DNA of 64,000 nt from contig SHZW01000003.1 in NCBI GenBank assembly GCA_009692155.1, positions 1-64,000 on the forward strand, read 5' to 3'. Positions 1 through 8,861 of the stretch are shown piece after piece; position 1 is the stretch's first letter, and each line of letters opens with the position of its first letter. A model generated the notes under the pieces. The model was not told where the DNA came from and ran no database searches. It saw only the letters and a program-made list of their open reading frames with translations. Source of the DNA: Nitrospiraceae bacterium. Lineage in GTDB: Bacteria > Nitrospirota > Nitrospiria > Nitrospirales > Nitrospiraceae. The translations under genes and the position numbers were made by a program.

Positions 1-548
1 ATCTGCCCGACATTGAGGCGGGCGAACCCTCTATAAAGGTAGTGGAACCCCGAGGCCACGGTCAGCAGGACCGCCGAGTACAAAAGCGGGTCGAGCAGAT
101 GCATGTCCATCTGGCGGGACACAAAGACCACGGCAAGCAGAAGATAGGTCAACTGGAACACCGTCGTGCCCTTGCCCAGCAGCGTGGGTGCGATATCCAC
201 GGCCGAATCGGTCAGATGCGCGAGCACCGCACCCGCCAGCAGAATCACATCCCGGCTGACGACGAGAATCACCATCCACAAGGGCACCAGATGCAATGCT
301 GACAGGGTCAGGAAGCCGGACGTCAGGAGCAGTTTGTCCGCCAGCGGATCGAGATACATGCCCAGCTTGGTGCGCTGATTGGCCGCCCGGGCGATGGTCC
401 CGTCCAGCGCATCCGTGAGGCCGGCGCCCAGCAGCACCGCCAGGGCCGGGTCGTACCATCCGTACAACATCAATCCGACGAAGACCGGAATCAGAAGAAT
501 CCGAAGCAGGGTCAGACTGTTGGGAATATTCCACGCGTCGCCGGTCAT
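1..548 (-). CDS. pgsA: CDP-diacylglycerol--glycerol-3-phosphate 3-phosphatidyltransferase-like protein (partial, 3' end outside window)
   Basis: An open minus-strand frame starts at ATG 548 (MTGDAWNIPNSLTLLRIL...) and runs off the window edge, so the C-terminus is missing. It carries the full CDP-alcohol phosphotransferase signature at about residues 46-70: D-x2-DG-x2-AR, then after a spacer G-x3-D-x3-D (LDPLAD), followed by hydrophobic helices. The N-terminal form N-x-LTLLR-I-P is typical of PgsA, which makes phosphatidylglycerophosphate from CDP-diacylglycerol and glycerol-3-phosphate in the inner membrane. A paralogous family member with a different acceptor could look the same over this stretch. 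The family is sure, the exact substrate inferred. Confidence 0.82.
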   Translation of the reverse strand, partial: MTGDAWNIPNSLTLLRILLIPVFVGLMLYGWYDPALAVLLGAGLTDALDGTIARAANQRTKLGMYLDPLADKLLLTSGFLTLSALHLVPLWMVILVVSRDVILLAGAVLAHLTDSAVDIAPTLLGKGTTVFQLTYLLLAVVFVSRQMDMHLLDPLLYSAVLLTVASGFHYLYRGFARLNVGQ

Positions 549-627
549 GAGGATGTCATCCGTGAGGAAGCCGGAACGATTGGGCCCATCTTAGGAAGCG
601 GATCTCCAACTTGTCAACGTTAGCATG

Positions 628-656
628 TTGCACAAGCCGGCACGGCTGACTATAAT
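628..656 (+). promoter_or_regulatory. Sigma70-type promoter for the 691 gene
   Basis: TTGCAC at 628-633 and a perfect TATAAT at 651-656 are separated by 17 bp. Transcription would start near 663, which excludes an earlier in-frame ATG at 625 and supports translation from ATG 691. Confidence 0.7.
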
Positions 657-690
657 GCCGCTCTGTTCATCAGATAAGGAACCAGCCGGC

Positions 691-1005
691 ATGCCGCTTC
701 CACTGTCGTTCAAAAAAGAAGGTACGATCGAACGCCATCAGGTCGAAGGCATGGACCCGAGCGATCGTTATTTCAGCCGTTCGATCCTTGTCAACCGGGT
801 CGCGCAGGGCTACACCGGCAGCGTGATGTACGAAGCCCTGACCGTCACCGGCTCCATCAAGCCCACAATCGGCGCCGCTGTCTCCAGCGTCGTGGAGAAG
901 CTTCAGGAATTCGGCTTTACGCGGATACGCACGAGGCCGAACTTCAAAGGCCAGCGCTATCTGGCGGAAAAAGAGACCTGGCTGGATTACCCCGACAAAC
1001 CGTAG
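691..1005 (+). CDS. Conserved hypothetical protein, 104 aa
   Basis: A small soluble protein (MPLPLSFKKEGTIERH...) without signal peptide or membrane helix. I do not recognise the family. It is rich in charged residues, with a short central segment GSIKPTIGAAVSSVVEKL that looks helical and an aromatic, basic C-terminus. The start is set at ATG 691 because AAGGA lies 10 nt upstream and a consensus promoter ends at 656. It stands alone, converging on the serine hydrolase gene. A repeat hairpin fills the gap between them. Confidence 0.75.
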   Translation: MPLPLSFKKEGTIERHQVEGMDPSDRYFSRSILVNRVAQGYTGSVMYEALTVTGSIKPTIGAAVSSVVEKLQEFGFTRIRTRPNFKGQRYLAEKETWLDYPDKP

Positions 1006-1010
1006 GAGCA

Positions 1011-1092
1011 TATGGCGTATAGCCTATAGCTCGGACCCGCCCGCTTTCAGCAAATCCCTCCGACCATAAGCCATACGCTATAAGCCATTAGC
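1011..1092. repeat. Inverted heptamer-word array
   Basis: Left arm 1011-1031 is three 7-nt words (TATGGCG, TATAGCC, TATAGCT). Right arm 1065-1092 is four (CATAAGC, CATACGC, TATAAGC, CATTAGC), approximately the inverse of the left. It lies between converging genes, can form a hairpin, and its last word includes the stop codon region of the serine hydrolase gene. Confidence 0.75.
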
Positions 1093-2218
1093 TCTTCTCA
1101 ACCAGCTCTTCATAAATCGTGTCGTGAATAAGCGGGCGAAACTGTTTGATCGCATCGTTGCGTCTTGTCGGATGCACGCGGTTGGACAGCAGCACCACTT
1201 CCAGCTCTTTTGTCGGATCGACCCAGATCGAGGTGCCGGTATAGCCCAAATGCCCGAACGAGGCCGCTGAAAACCGGCTGCCCGAAGAAGAGGGCGCCGA
1301 CGGCGTATCCCAGCCCAGAGCCCAACTGGACCCGGCGATCTTGTCCTGCCTCGTGACGAACCGCCGCACCAGATCGGGCGGCAACAAACGGCTCCGCCCC
1401 GCATAACTGTCGAGCCAGTGACCGACCACGGCGGACACAGCCGCTGCCGTTCCGAACAGACCCGCGTGGCCGGCCACGCCGCCGAGCGCGCAGGCGTTCT
1501 CGTCATGCACTTCGGCGCGAAGGAGCCGCCCGCGCCAGGGATCATCTTCGGTCGGTGCAATGAGCGCGGCATCCGTGCGTCGTGCGCTTCCCGGTCCCGT
1601 GCCTTGCGGCCCGAGAAAAAACAACGGGGTCCGCATCGGTTCGAATACAGACTCCTGGCAATAGACCGCCAGCAATTTTCCGACGACCCGTTCCACGAGA
1701 ATGCCCAGCAGCATGAACCCCAGATCGCTGTAGAGACTGCGCGTGCCGGCCGGAGCAGACAGAGCCTCCTGTTTGATGAGCGCCAGCACCATCTGTTCCG
1801 CCGCCGGGCTGCTCAGCAGCCCCGGATTGCGACGGTCTTCCTCCGCAATCCGTTCGTACAGAGGCCGCCATGCGGGCAATCCCGCACTATGGGTCAACAG
1901 GTGATAGACCGTCGCCTCACCGATGGTGCTGCCCTTCAGTTCTTCGACATGCTGCTGCAACGGATCATCCACGCTCAACCGGCCGTCCTGAACCAGGCGC
2001 AACACTGCCGTCGTGGTGGCCAGCGGCTTGGTCAGCGAGGCCAGGTCGTAGATCGTCTCGAGGCGGGCCGGTTCCCGGGCAGGAACCAGCGCGGCGCAAC
2101 CGAATGCCCGGTGATAGACGCGTTCCCCGCGGAGACGGATCAGCAGCACGGCGCCGGGAAACACGCCGCCGTCCACCGCAGCATTCATGGCATTGGCGAT
2201 ACGATCAGGTTGGCTCAT
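1088..2218 (-). CDS. Serine hydrolase, beta-lactamase class C / penicillin-binding protein-like
   Basis: 376 aa. The class C nucleophile motif S-L-T-K is at residues 61-64 (DLASLTKP), followed by a Y-S-D element near residue 163 at the place of the usual YxN, and a C-terminal HLGYTGTS segment typical of this esterase/DD-peptidase-like family. No clear signal peptide is visible, so a cytoplasmic esterase-like role is possible. The start overlaps the end of divIVA by 14 nt, making it the last gene of the long dcw-linked transcript. The substrate cannot be told from sequence: cell-wall peptide, ester or beta-lactam are all possible. Confidence 0.85.
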   Translation of the reverse strand: MSQPDRIANAMNAAVDGGVFPGAVLLIRLRGERVYHRAFGCAALVPAREPARLETIYDLASLTKPLATTTAVLRLVQDGRLSVDDPLQQHVEELKGSTIGEATVYHLLTHSAGLPAWRPLYERIAEEDRRNPGLLSSPAAEQMVLALIKQEALSAPAGTRSLYSDLGFMLLGILVERVVGKLLAVYCQESVFEPMRTPLFFLGPQGTGPGSARRTDAALIAPTEDDPWRGRLLRAEVHDENACALGGVAGHAGLFGTAAAVSAVVGHWLDSYAGRSRLLPPDLVRRFVTRQDKIAGSSWALGWDTPSAPSSSGSRFSAASFGHLGYTGTSIWVDPTKELEVVLLSNRVHPTRRNDAIKQFRPLIHDTIYEELVEKS

Positions 2219-2756
2219 GCGCTAGAAGAGTTCGATCGTCAGCGGGGGGGGGATGACCAGTCATGGGCTCATCATCCACCATCGGCTCCATTCCGGTCGA
2301 GGAGTCACCGTCCTGCTCTTCCAGATTCAACGCCCGATCGAACGTCCGCAACGTCCCGCGCAGCCGCTCGATCGCCATCGCCCGCTGCTTGCGAAGATCG
2401 GAGAGTTCGCGCTGGAGCTTGGCCATCTCCTCGCGGGTGTGCCTCAGCAGATCCGCCGCCATCACTTCCGCTTCCTTGACGATCAGCTCGGCATCCCGCT
2501 TGGCCGCCTCTTTCAATTCCTCCGTCATGGTTTGAGTGGACACGAGCGTCCTCGTCAGCGCCGTCTCGGCCTTTTTGGAGTCGGTCAGCTGCCCTTCCGT
2601 CGATCCCAACTTTTCTCGCAACATCACAAGCTCACGATTCAATTCATCGACCGTCTGTGCAATGTCCTCAAGAAACCGGTCCACGTCCTGCCGGTTATAG
2701 CCTCGCAGGGACACCTTGAAGACCATATGCTGAATGTCGAGCGGCGTAATTCTCAT
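2205..2756 (-). CDS. divIVA: DivIVA domain-containing protein
   Basis: 183 aa. The N-terminus MRITPLDIQHMVFKVSLRG-YNRQDVDRFLEDI is the DivIVA/GpsB membrane-binding head, with the F-x3-RGY loop. It is followed by a long heptad-rich coiled coil (about residues 30-150) and an acidic, proline-containing tail. Such proteins sense curved membrane and organise pole or septum growth. It sits downstream of yggT, as in many dcw clusters. The tail is encoded across a run of nine C (G on the plus strand, 2244-2252), a possible slippage site that would change only the last residues. Confidence 0.9.
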   Translation of the reverse strand: MRITPLDIQHMVFKVSLRGYNRQDVDRFLEDIAQTVDELNRELVMLREKLGSTEGQLTDSKKAETALTRTLVSTQTMTEELKEAAKRDAELIVKEAEVMAADLLRHTREEMAKLQRELSDLRKQRAMAIERLRGTLRTFDRALNLEEQDGDSSTGMEPMVDDEPMTGHPPPADDRTLLAHEPT

Positions 2757-2778
2757 CGTTTACCTCGCAAGCGTTCGC

Positions 2779-3075
2779 TTAGTGCAGTTGGGCGGCGACC
2801 TCGTACAGCGATGCCACCACGGCGTACTGCAGAAACACAATGATTAAAATCGCCAGAAACGGCGACAGATCGATCCCCATCTGCCACCCCAATCGGCGCC
2901 GAATCGGCGCCAGCACGGGCTCGGTGGCCCGCTCCAAAAACTGCACGATCGGATTCCAGGGATCGGGATTCACCCAGGAGACCAGTGCGCGGGCAATGAT
3001 CACCCACATATACAATGTGAGCACCACCTCCAGCACTCTTGCCAGCCCCTGAAGGACATTCCCCGCCACAAACAT
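2779..3075 (-). CDS. yggT: YggT family membrane protein
   Basis: 98 aa with two hydrophobic segments and the YggT pattern (LVSWVNPDPWNPIVQFLERATEPVLAPIRR split around the loop). Family members are small integral membrane proteins linked to cell division or osmotic tolerance, of uncertain mechanism. The ATG shares one base with the proC stop (TGATG), so the two are translationally coupled. It lies between proC and divIVA, the classical order. Confidence 0.9.
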   Translation of the reverse strand: MFVAGNVLQGLARVLEVVLTLYMWVIIARALVSWVNPDPWNPIVQFLERATEPVLAPIRRRLGWQMGIDLSPFLAILIIVFLQYAVVASLYEVAAQLH

Positions 3076-3905
3076 CAGCGCTGGATCTCCCGCCCTAATT
3101 CCTCCGACCGTTTTGCCGCGGCTTCCACCGCCGCCATCAGCGTGGCACGAAGTCCGCCCTGCTCAAGGCGATGCAGCCCTGCGATCGTCGTCCCGCCTGG
3201 GGACGCCACGGAATTTTTTAATTTGGCCGGATGCTCGCCGGTCTCCAGCACCATCCGCGCCGCGCCCAGCACCGTCTGTGCCGCCAGCAGATCCGCGACC
3301 GTCCGGGGCAATCCCATCTTCACGCCGCCATCCGCGAGTGCCTCGATCGCCATAAAGACATAGGCCGGGCCGCTGCCGCTTAAGCCGGTCACCGCATCCA
3401 TCAACCGTTCTTCCACCACGACTGCCCGGCCGACCGCCTCGAACAGGCGGCGGGCGAGCTGCTGATCTTTTTCCGTGACGCCGGCGCCGAACGAGAGCGC
3501 CGACACTCCGTCGCGGACCAGCACCGGCGTGTTGGGCATCGCACGCACGATGCGCGCGCCTTTCGGAGCTAGCTTCGCAAGATGCGCGATCGTCACGCCG
3601 GCGGCAATCGAGAGTACGAGCTTGCCCGCCAGTGCGGATGACAGGCCCTTCACCACCTCATCGAGAATCTGCGGTTTCACCGCCAGCACCACCACATCGG
3701 CCCAGGACACTGCCTCGCGGTTGTCCGATCCGGTGCGCACTCCGAAGCGCCGTTTCATCATGTCGCGCCGCTCGGCGCTGGCATCCGTGGCAAACAGCGC
3801 GTCGGGAGGCACCGTTTTCGCCGCCAGCCAGCCGCCGATCAGGGCTTCGCCCATCTGCCCGGCCCCGATGACTGCAATCGTCGTCGCCTTCCCCGATTTA
3901 GCCAC
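3075..3905 (-). CDS. proC: Pyrroline-5-carboxylate reductase
   Basis: 276 aa, cytosolic. It reduces 1-pyrroline-5-carboxylate to proline using NAD(P)H. The Rossmann motif IAVIGAGQMGEALIGG opens the protein, and the C-terminal ProC signature (LSGSGPAYVFMAIEALADGG, then SPGGTTIAGL) is intact. The longer open frame to 4052 is not used: GTG 3905 overlaps the yggS stop (GTGGCTAA, 8 nt) and is preceded by GGTGAG, giving the normal family length. It belongs to the yggS-proC-yggT-divIVA group. Confidence 0.93.
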   Translation of the reverse strand: MAKSGKATTIAVIGAGQMGEALIGGWLAAKTVPPDALFATDASAERRDMMKRRFGVRTGSDNREAVSWADVVVLAVKPQILDEVVKGLSSALAGKLVLSIAAGVTIAHLAKLAPKGARIVRAMPNTPVLVRDGVSALSFGAGVTEKDQQLARRLFEAVGRAVVVEERLMDAVTGLSGSGPAYVFMAIEALADGGVKMGLPRTVADLLAAQTVLGAARMVLETGEHPAKLKNSVASPGGTTIAGLHRLEQGGLRATLMAAVEAAAKRSEELGREIQR

Positions 3906-4644
3906 GCCGCTCACCAAAAATGGACGTCCCAATCCGTACCATCGTCGCCCCTTCCTCGACCGCCACCTCGAAATCACGGGACATGCCCATGGACAATTCT
4001 TCCATCCGGACCCGGTGAAGATGCGGGCTTGCCAGCGAGCGGACCAGCTCACGCATCGCTTGAAAATACGGACGGGCGGCGTCGGTACTCAATACAGGCG
4101 GTGGAATCGCCATCAGGCCTCTCACCGCCAGATTCGGCATCGCATCGAGAACCGTCATGACGTTTGCCGCTTCATCCGGCGAGAACCCGGTTTTCGTCGC
4201 TTCCCGTCCCACATTGATTTCAAGCAGCACGCCCTGCTGCAACCCGGCTTCTCCCGCGCGGCGGTCAATTTCAGCCGCCAGTTCCACACTGTCCACCGAA
4301 TGAATCAACTCGAACGTTCCGACGACCGCCTTGACCTTCCGCCGCTGCAGCCGGCCGATAAAATGCCAACGGAGATCGCACCCGCCCAGCGCTTCGATTT
4401 TCGGGAGCGCCTCCTGGAGCCGGTTCTCGCCACAGATTCGCGTGCCCGCCCCGACCGCCGGACGGATGCGTTCCACCGGCACCGACTTCGTGACGGCGAT
4501 CAGGCGGATGGTGTCAGGCCGGCGGCCGGCGCGGATCGCCGCCCGGCTGATCCGCTCGAGCACCTCGCGAACATTGCGGGCGATGCGACCAGAATCCAGT
4601 CCCGAGTGCTGGGTGCTGCGTGCTGAGTCGGACTCATCGTTCAT
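3898..4644 (-). CDS. yggS: YggS family pyridoxal phosphate homeostasis protein
   Basis: 248 aa. A PLP-binding, alanine-racemase-like barrel without racemase partner domain. The PLP lysine is in IRLIAVTKSVP and the phosphate-binding end is RVRMEELSMGMSRDFEVAVEEGATMVRIGTSIFG (split motif SMGMS and RIGTSIFG). It controls free PLP in the cytosol. The first about 15 residues (MNDESDSARSTQHSG) are not typical of the family and are encoded by a 7-nt word array, so the true start may be further in. A promoter lies at 4672-4700. Confidence 0.9.
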   Translation of the reverse strand: MNDESDSARSTQHSGLDSGRIARNVREVLERISRAAIRAGRRPDTIRLIAVTKSVPVERIRPAVGAGTRICGENRLQEALPKIEALGGCDLRWHFIGRLQRRKVKAVVGTFELIHSVDSVELAAEIDRRAGEAGLQQGVLLEINVGREATKTGFSPDEAANVMTVLDAMPNLAVRGLMAIPPPVLSTDAARPYFQAMRELVRSLASPHLHRVRMEELSMGMSRDFEVAVEEGATMVRIGTSIFGERRG

Positions 4645-4660
4645 CGCTCATCGTTCTGCG
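4604..4660. repeat. Heptamer-word array overlapping the yggS 5' end
   Basis: Words GAGTGCT, GGGTGCT, GCGTGCT, GAGTCGG at 4604-4631 are followed by CTCATCG, TTCATCG, CTCATCG, TTCTGCG at 4633-4660. Two different 7-nt words adjoin. The array provides the yggS start codon and first codons. Confidence 0.75.
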
Positions 4661-4671
4661 GTGTCGAAGGT

Positions 4672-4700
4672 ATTGTACCGGAAGCACGGGGCGTTGTCAG
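4672..4700 (-). promoter_or_regulatory. Sigma70-type promoter for yggS-proC-yggT-divIVA
   Basis: On the minus strand CTGACA (plus 4695-4700) and TACAAT (plus 4672-4677) are 17 bp apart, about 28 bp before the yggS ATG. It lies at the end of pgeF and would give the downstream group its own start. Confidence 0.5.
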
Positions 4701-5425
4701 TCGGCCCGGCGTTTCCCGCGCGCGCGGCGCGGCGCCCGCCGTCTGGGGAGCAGCATGATGCCGCTCACCATCGTGGCGCGGGCCGTCCCGTCGCGCCGAT
4801 ACGAATGGAAGAGGTCGGGATGGCAGATCGTGCACAGGCTGACGCTGTGGATCCCGTCCTCCCGCACGCCGGCCGATTGCGCCTGGCCGCAAACGAGCCC
4901 GCGCAGGTTCAACCGCGCGGCGCCGGGTTTCGTTTCCTGCACGAGACTGCGCCAATCCGCGTACCCGGCCCGGAGCCGGCTCAGGACCGGTTCATCCACC
5001 TCGTAGCAGCAGGAACCGACGGAAGGACCGATGCTCACTCGAAGCGATGCCGCCTGCGATCCGAAACGTTGCGTCATCACGGCGAGGGTCTTCTGCACGA
5101 TTCCGGCGACCGCGCCACGCCAGCCGGCATGCACCGCCGCCACCACTCCGTGAACCGGATCGTGAATCAACACCGGCACGCAATCGGCCGTCCGGACCGT
5201 CAGCAGCACGCCCGGCTGATCGGTGACCAGCGCATCCCACCCGCCTTCGAATGTCTGCGGGCCGGCCACCGGACGATCGACCACCAGCACATCCGTCCCG
5301 TGCACCTGGTTCACCGAGACCACCATGTGCGCGGCCCGGTCCGGTCCGGACGGCTCGTGTCTCGTCCCGAAAAAATGCCGCACGCCATGCCGGGTGTCGG
5401 CGAAACTCGGCACCGTGATGACCAT
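4697..5425 (-). CDS. pgeF: PgeF/YfiH family polyphenol oxidase-like protein (peptidoglycan editing factor)
   Basis: 242 aa, the usual length. Family motifs are present in order: NQVHGTDVL (residues 39-47), RTADCVPVLIHDP with the metal-binding Cys, HAGWRG, and the GSCCYEV segment. Members remove wrongly incorporated residues from UDP-MurNAc peptides or act as multicopper-like laccases or nucleoside hydrolases. The place right after ftsZ in the division cluster favours the cell-wall editing role. The C-terminus is arginine-rich. Confidence 0.88.
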   Translation of the reverse strand: MVITVPSFADTRHGVRHFFGTRHEPSGPDRAAHMVVSVNQVHGTDVLVVDRPVAGPQTFEGGWDALVTDQPGVLLTVRTADCVPVLIHDPVHGVVAAVHAGWRGAVAGIVQKTLAVMTQRFGSQAASLRVSIGPSVGSCCYEVDEPVLSRLRAGYADWRSLVQETKPGAARLNLRGLVCGQAQSAGVREDGIHSVSLCTICHPDLFHSYRRDGTARATMVSGIMLLPRRRAPRRARGKRRAD

Positions 5426-5460
5426 GGCCGCCGCGCCTGCCCGTCAACCGTGCCGTTCCA

Positions 5461-6654
5461 CTAACTGCCTTGCTTGCGCAGGAACGTCGGTACATCCCAC
5501 GGATCTTCCGTGGTCAAACTGAGCCGTTCCTGCGTCTCACGTTTGCTCGTGAACCGGCGAAGGAAGGCCGGCTTTTCGATCTGTTTGCCCGACTCCTGGC
5601 CACCTGCGTCACGGACGCCGGCCAAAGCCGACTCGGCCGCCGCCTGGGACGGCATCGCCGCCGCGCGCGCGCCAGCGGAGAGCCTGGCGGCCGGCTCGTC
5701 CTTATCGAATCCGGTGGCCACGACGGTCACGATCAGATCCTCCTTGATCTCCGGATTGATCACCTGGCCGACGATAATGTTGGCCTGCGGGTCGGCCGAG
5801 TCATGAATGATGGACGCCGCCTCCCCCACTTCGTGCAAGGTCAGGTTGGGACCGCCCGTAATGTTCACCAGCACGCCGCGCGCGCCCGTCACGCTGCCGT
5901 CTTCCAGCAACGGGCTGTTGATGGCTTTCTGTGCCGCTTCCTGCGCCCGGTTCGGCCCGCGTGCCACGCCCATGCCCATCACCGCCCGGCCGGTGAAGGT
6001 CATCACGGTCCTGACGTCCGCAAAATCCACGTTCACATGGCCCGCCGTCGTGATGAGGTCGGCAATGCCCTGGATCGCCTGCCGCAGCACATCGTCGGCC
6101 ACCTTGAACGCTTCCAGCAGCGGCGTGGACTTATCCACGATGCCGAGCAGCCGCTGGTTGGGGATCACCAGCAGTGTGTCCACCTGACGCCGCAGCTCGC
6201 GCAGGCCTTCCTCGGCGTAACTCATCCGGCGATGGCCTTCATATTGGAAGGGCTTGGTCACCACGCCCACGGTCAGGATGCCCATTTCGCGCGCGATTCC
6301 GGCGACGACCGGCGCTGCGCCGGTCCCCGTGCCGCCGCCCATACCCGCCGTGACAAAGACCATTTCCGCTCCTTCCAGACATTCACGGATCTGATCACGG
6401 CTTTCCAACGCCGACTCCTTGCCGACTTCCGGCTTGGCGCCGGCCCCGAGACCTTTTGTCCGTTCGGGCCCCAGTTGAATCTTGAACGAGGTCTGGGCCC
6501 GTCCCAACGCCTGGACGTCGGTGTTGGCCGAGATGAACTCCACGTTTTTGAGACCGGCATGAATCATCGTATTGACGGCGTTGCACCCGGCTCCGCCGAC
6601 ACCGATGACCTTGATATGGACCGGCATCACGTCGCCTTCATGTAGTGAGAACAT
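5461..6654 (-). CDS. ftsZ: Cell division protein FtsZ
   Basis: 397 aa. Tubulin-like GTPase forming the Z ring. The N-terminal [15 protein letters not shown], the tubulin signature [11 protein letters not shown] and the T7 loop NVDFADVR are all present. The C-terminal peptide DVPTFLRKQ, which binds FtsA and other partners, ends the protein after a variable linker rich in Ala, Glu and Arg. The start at 6654 has a strong AAAGGAGG six nt upstream. An upstream in-frame start at 6681 lies in repeat sequence. It is preceded by ftsA with a 61-nt gap filled by a word array. Confidence 0.97.
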   Translation of the reverse strand: MFSLHEGDVMPVHIKVIGVGGAGCNAVNTMIHAGLKNVEFISANTDVQALGRAQTSFKIQLGPERTKGLGAGAKPEVGKESALESRDQIRECLEGAEMVFVTAGMGGGTGTGAAPVVAGIAREMGILTVGVVTKPFQYEGHRRMSYAEEGLRELRRQVDTLLVIPNQRLLGIVDKSTPLLEAFKVADDVLRQAIQGIADLITTAGHVNVDFADVRTVMTFTGRAVMGMGVARGPNRAQEAAQKAINSPLLEDGSVTGARGVLVNITGGPNLTLHEVGEAASIIHDSADPQANIIVGQVINPEIKEDLIVTVVATGFDKDEPAARLSAGARAAAMPSQAAAESALAGVRDAGGQESGKQIEKPAFLRRFTSKRETQERLSLTTEDPWDVPTFLRKQGS

Positions 6655-6681
6655 TGGTTTCCTCCTTTTAGCTAAGAGCAA

Positions 6682-6716
6682 GCTGCTTGCTACTTGCTGT
6701 TCGCTACCCGCTTGTT
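6682..6716. repeat. Heptamer-word array between ftsA and ftsZ
   Basis: Five tandem 7-nt words (GCTGCTT, GCTACTT, GCTGTTC, GCTACCC, GCTTGTT). A short inverse arm AGCAAGC lies at 6677-6683. The last word touches the ftsA stop codon. Confidence 0.75.
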
Positions 6717-7948
6717 TAGAAAAACTCGAACATCCATTCTTTCATTCTTCCAAAGACCCGACCGACTCGACGCCCGTTCCGGCCTGCCGCGTCCATCTCA
6801 TCCGAGTGATGGCACGCATGCAGAATCAGGCCGACGCCGGTGGCGTGCATCGGCGTTCCCGCGATGTCGCGCAACCCTTCCACGCCGTGCGGGACGCCGC
6901 GCCGCGCCGGCAGATTCAGCACCCGCTCTGCCGCATCCGGCATCCCTTCCAGCATGGAGGTCCCGCCGGTGATGACCACGCCCGCTCCCAGCACGCCCTC
7001 GTATCCGGCCCGCGTGATCTCGTGACGCACCAGATCGAACATCTCGTCCGCGCGCGGCTCGATGATCTCGGCCAGTTCGCGCCGGGACACGGTGCGCGCC
7101 GGCCGCTCGCCCATGCTCGGCACCTCCAGCGTCTCGTTGTCCTTGACCATGTCCACCCGGGCGATGCCGTGCCTGATCTTGATCTTCTCCGCTTCCGTCT
7201 GCGACGTGAGCAGCCCGATCGCGATGTCCTTCGTGACGTTCTGCCCGCCGATCGGCAGGATCGCCGTGTGGCGGATGCTCCCGTCCACGAAGATGGCCAG
7301 ATCGGTTGTGCCGCCGCCCAGGTCCACCATCACCACGCCCAGCTCCCGCTCTTCCTGGCTCAACACGGCTTCGCTCGAGGCCAGCGGCTGGAGCACGATG
7401 TCCACCACGTCCAGACCGGCGCGATTGACGCACTTGACGATGTTCTGCGCCGACGTCACCGCCCCCGTGATGATCTGCAGCTCCACTTCGAGCCGCGAGC
7501 CGGACATGCCCAGCGGTTCGCGGACGCCGTCCTGATTGTCCACCATGAATTCCCGCGGGATCACGTGCAGCAGCCGCCGGTCCGGGCCCAGCACGGCCAT
7601 GGAGCGGGCCGATTCGATTGCGCGGTCGATGTCCGCGCGGGTGACTTCCTGTTTTTTCAACGCGACGACGCCCCGCGAGTGCACGCCGGTGATATGGCTG
7701 CCGGCAATGCCCGTGTACACGGATTTAATCTGGACGGCCGCCATCAACTCGGCTTCTTCCACGGCCTTCTTCACGGATTCGACCGTGCTTTCGATGTCCA
7801 CGACGACGCCCTTGCGCAGGCCGCGGGACGGATTGGACCCGACCCCGATGATGTTCACCGTGCCTTCCTCCGTCACCTCGGCCACGATGGCGCAAATCTT
7901 CGTCGTCCCGATGTCCAAGCCCACCACGATATGATCTCGTCTAGCCAT
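6716..7948 (-). CDS. ftsA: Cell division protein FtsA
   Basis: 410 aa. Actin-like ATPase that tethers FtsZ to the membrane. [15 protein letters not shown] (phosphate 1), the SHDS-like inserted 1C domain, [16 protein letters not shown] (phosphate 2) and [13 protein letters not shown] (adenosine site) are visible. The C-terminal KEWMFEFF is a short amphipathic membrane-targeting helix. ATG 7948 is chosen because GGAGGGGGTGA precedes it and the actin fold begins six residues later. The frame upstream belongs to the ftsQ end. Confidence 0.96.
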   Translation of the reverse strand: MARRDHIVVGLDIGTTKICAIVAEVTEEGTVNIIGVGSNPSRGLRKGVVVDIESTVESVKKAVEEAELMAAVQIKSVYTGIAGSHITGVHSRGVVALKKQEVTRADIDRAIESARSMAVLGPDRRLLHVIPREFMVDNQDGVREPLGMSGSRLEVELQIITGAVTSAQNIVKCVNRAGLDVVDIVLQPLASSEAVLSQEERELGVVMVDLGGGTTDLAIFVDGSIRHTAILPIGGQNVTKDIAIGLLTSQTEAEKIKIRHGIARVDMVKDNETLEVPSMGERPARTVSRRELAEIIEPRADEMFDLVRHEITRAGYEGVLGAGVVITGGTSMLEGMPDAAERVLNLPARRGVPHGVEGLRDIAGTPMHATGVGLILHACHHSDEMDAAGRNGRRVGRVFGRMKEWMFEFF

Positions 7949-8015
7949 ACTGGTCACCCCCTCCCCTGCAGAGTCACGTTCAAAGTCATGCTCCGGGCGC
8001 GGCGGCCTCGATGCG

Positions 8016-8861
8016 TCATGACAATTGTTCCCGTTCGCGCACAATCACCTTGTCGGAAAACCGCAGATCGATGTCGGACTGTCCCTTCCCGGCGCCGGTC
8101 CGGCGCACCGGCTCCACTGCGCGATACCGTTCCCATTGCTCATCGAACGGCAGGGGACCGAACTGAAATCGCATCCCCTGGACATAGGCCACGGCGTGCT
8201 CCGGATCGCTCATGTCCACCTCGGGCCGTCCGTCCAGCGACTGCGCCAGCAATCCGGCCAGCTTGATCCCGCTCTGCGCGACATGGCGCAACCGGTCGTC
8301 TCCGAGCAGCAACCGTTTCGGGTCGACCCCGACCACCACCGGCAACTCCGGGCGATCCTGTTCCGCCAGCGCCGACAGCACGACTCCCTCCTCGTCCAAC
8401 AAAAATCCCGAGGACGGCGTTTTCAACACCGCCGCCGGACGCCGTTCGGCGATCTCCACGGACAACACGTGCAGCGGCAGACGGCTGACGGATGCCGATT
8501 TGATCCACGGATGCGCCGACGCGCGCGCCTCCAATTGATTCGGACTGATCGACAGCAATGTCGCGCGGGCCTCCAGTTGCAGCCGATTCATCACTTCGTC
8601 GCGCGTCACTGTTCGAAGACCGGTCACCCGCACCTCCCTGATTTCGAACCAGCCGGCGACCACCGGTCCCGCCATGCCGTAAAATTGAACCGCCACCCAG
8701 GCTCCCAGCAGAAGCGCCGCGCCCCGCACAGTCGCTCGAATGGTTTGCCGCACACGATCAACCGGCCCGCGAGACGCCGCCGGCCGCGGGATATGGCGCC
8801 GCATGTTGGGGCGCGGCCCTTTCGTCCGGCCGAATCTGGCCATCGTCAATCGCTTCAGCAT
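8016..8861 (-). CDS. ftsQ: Cell division protein FtsQ/DivIB
   Basis: 281 aa bitopic membrane protein. A basic cytoplasmic N-terminus (about 45 residues), one membrane helix (GAALLLGAWVAVQFYGMAG region), then a POTRA domain starting FEIREVRVTGLRTV and a beta domain. It links early and late division proteins and sits with FtsL. The start overlaps the ddl stop by 7 nt. The order ddl-ftsQ-ftsA-ftsZ is the standard dcw order. Confidence 0.93.
   Translation of the reverse strand: MLKRLTMARFGRTKGPRPNMRRHIPRPAASRGPVDRVRQTIRATVRGAALLLGAWVAVQFYGMAGPVVAGWFEIREVRVTGLRTVTRDEVMNRLQLEARATLLSISPNQLEARASAHPWIKSASVSRLPLHVLSVEIAERRPAAVLKTPSSGFLLDEEGVVLSALAEQDRPELPVVVGVDPKRLLLGDDRLRHVAQSGIKLAGLLAQSLDGRPEVDMSDPEHAVAYVQGMRFQFGPLPFDEQWERYRAVEPVRRTGAGKGQSDIDLRFSDKVIVREREQLS

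Noticed and set aside
625-690. Longer start for the gene ending at 1005
   Set aside because: A consensus promoter (628-656) lies inside this extension; ATG 691 has a ribosome site.
1418-2479. Long plus-strand frames opposite the serine hydrolase and other real genes (also 6572-8266, 14899-16047, 17166-18764)
   Set aside because: Shadows produced by high GC codon bias opposite genes with clear motifs; no family features.
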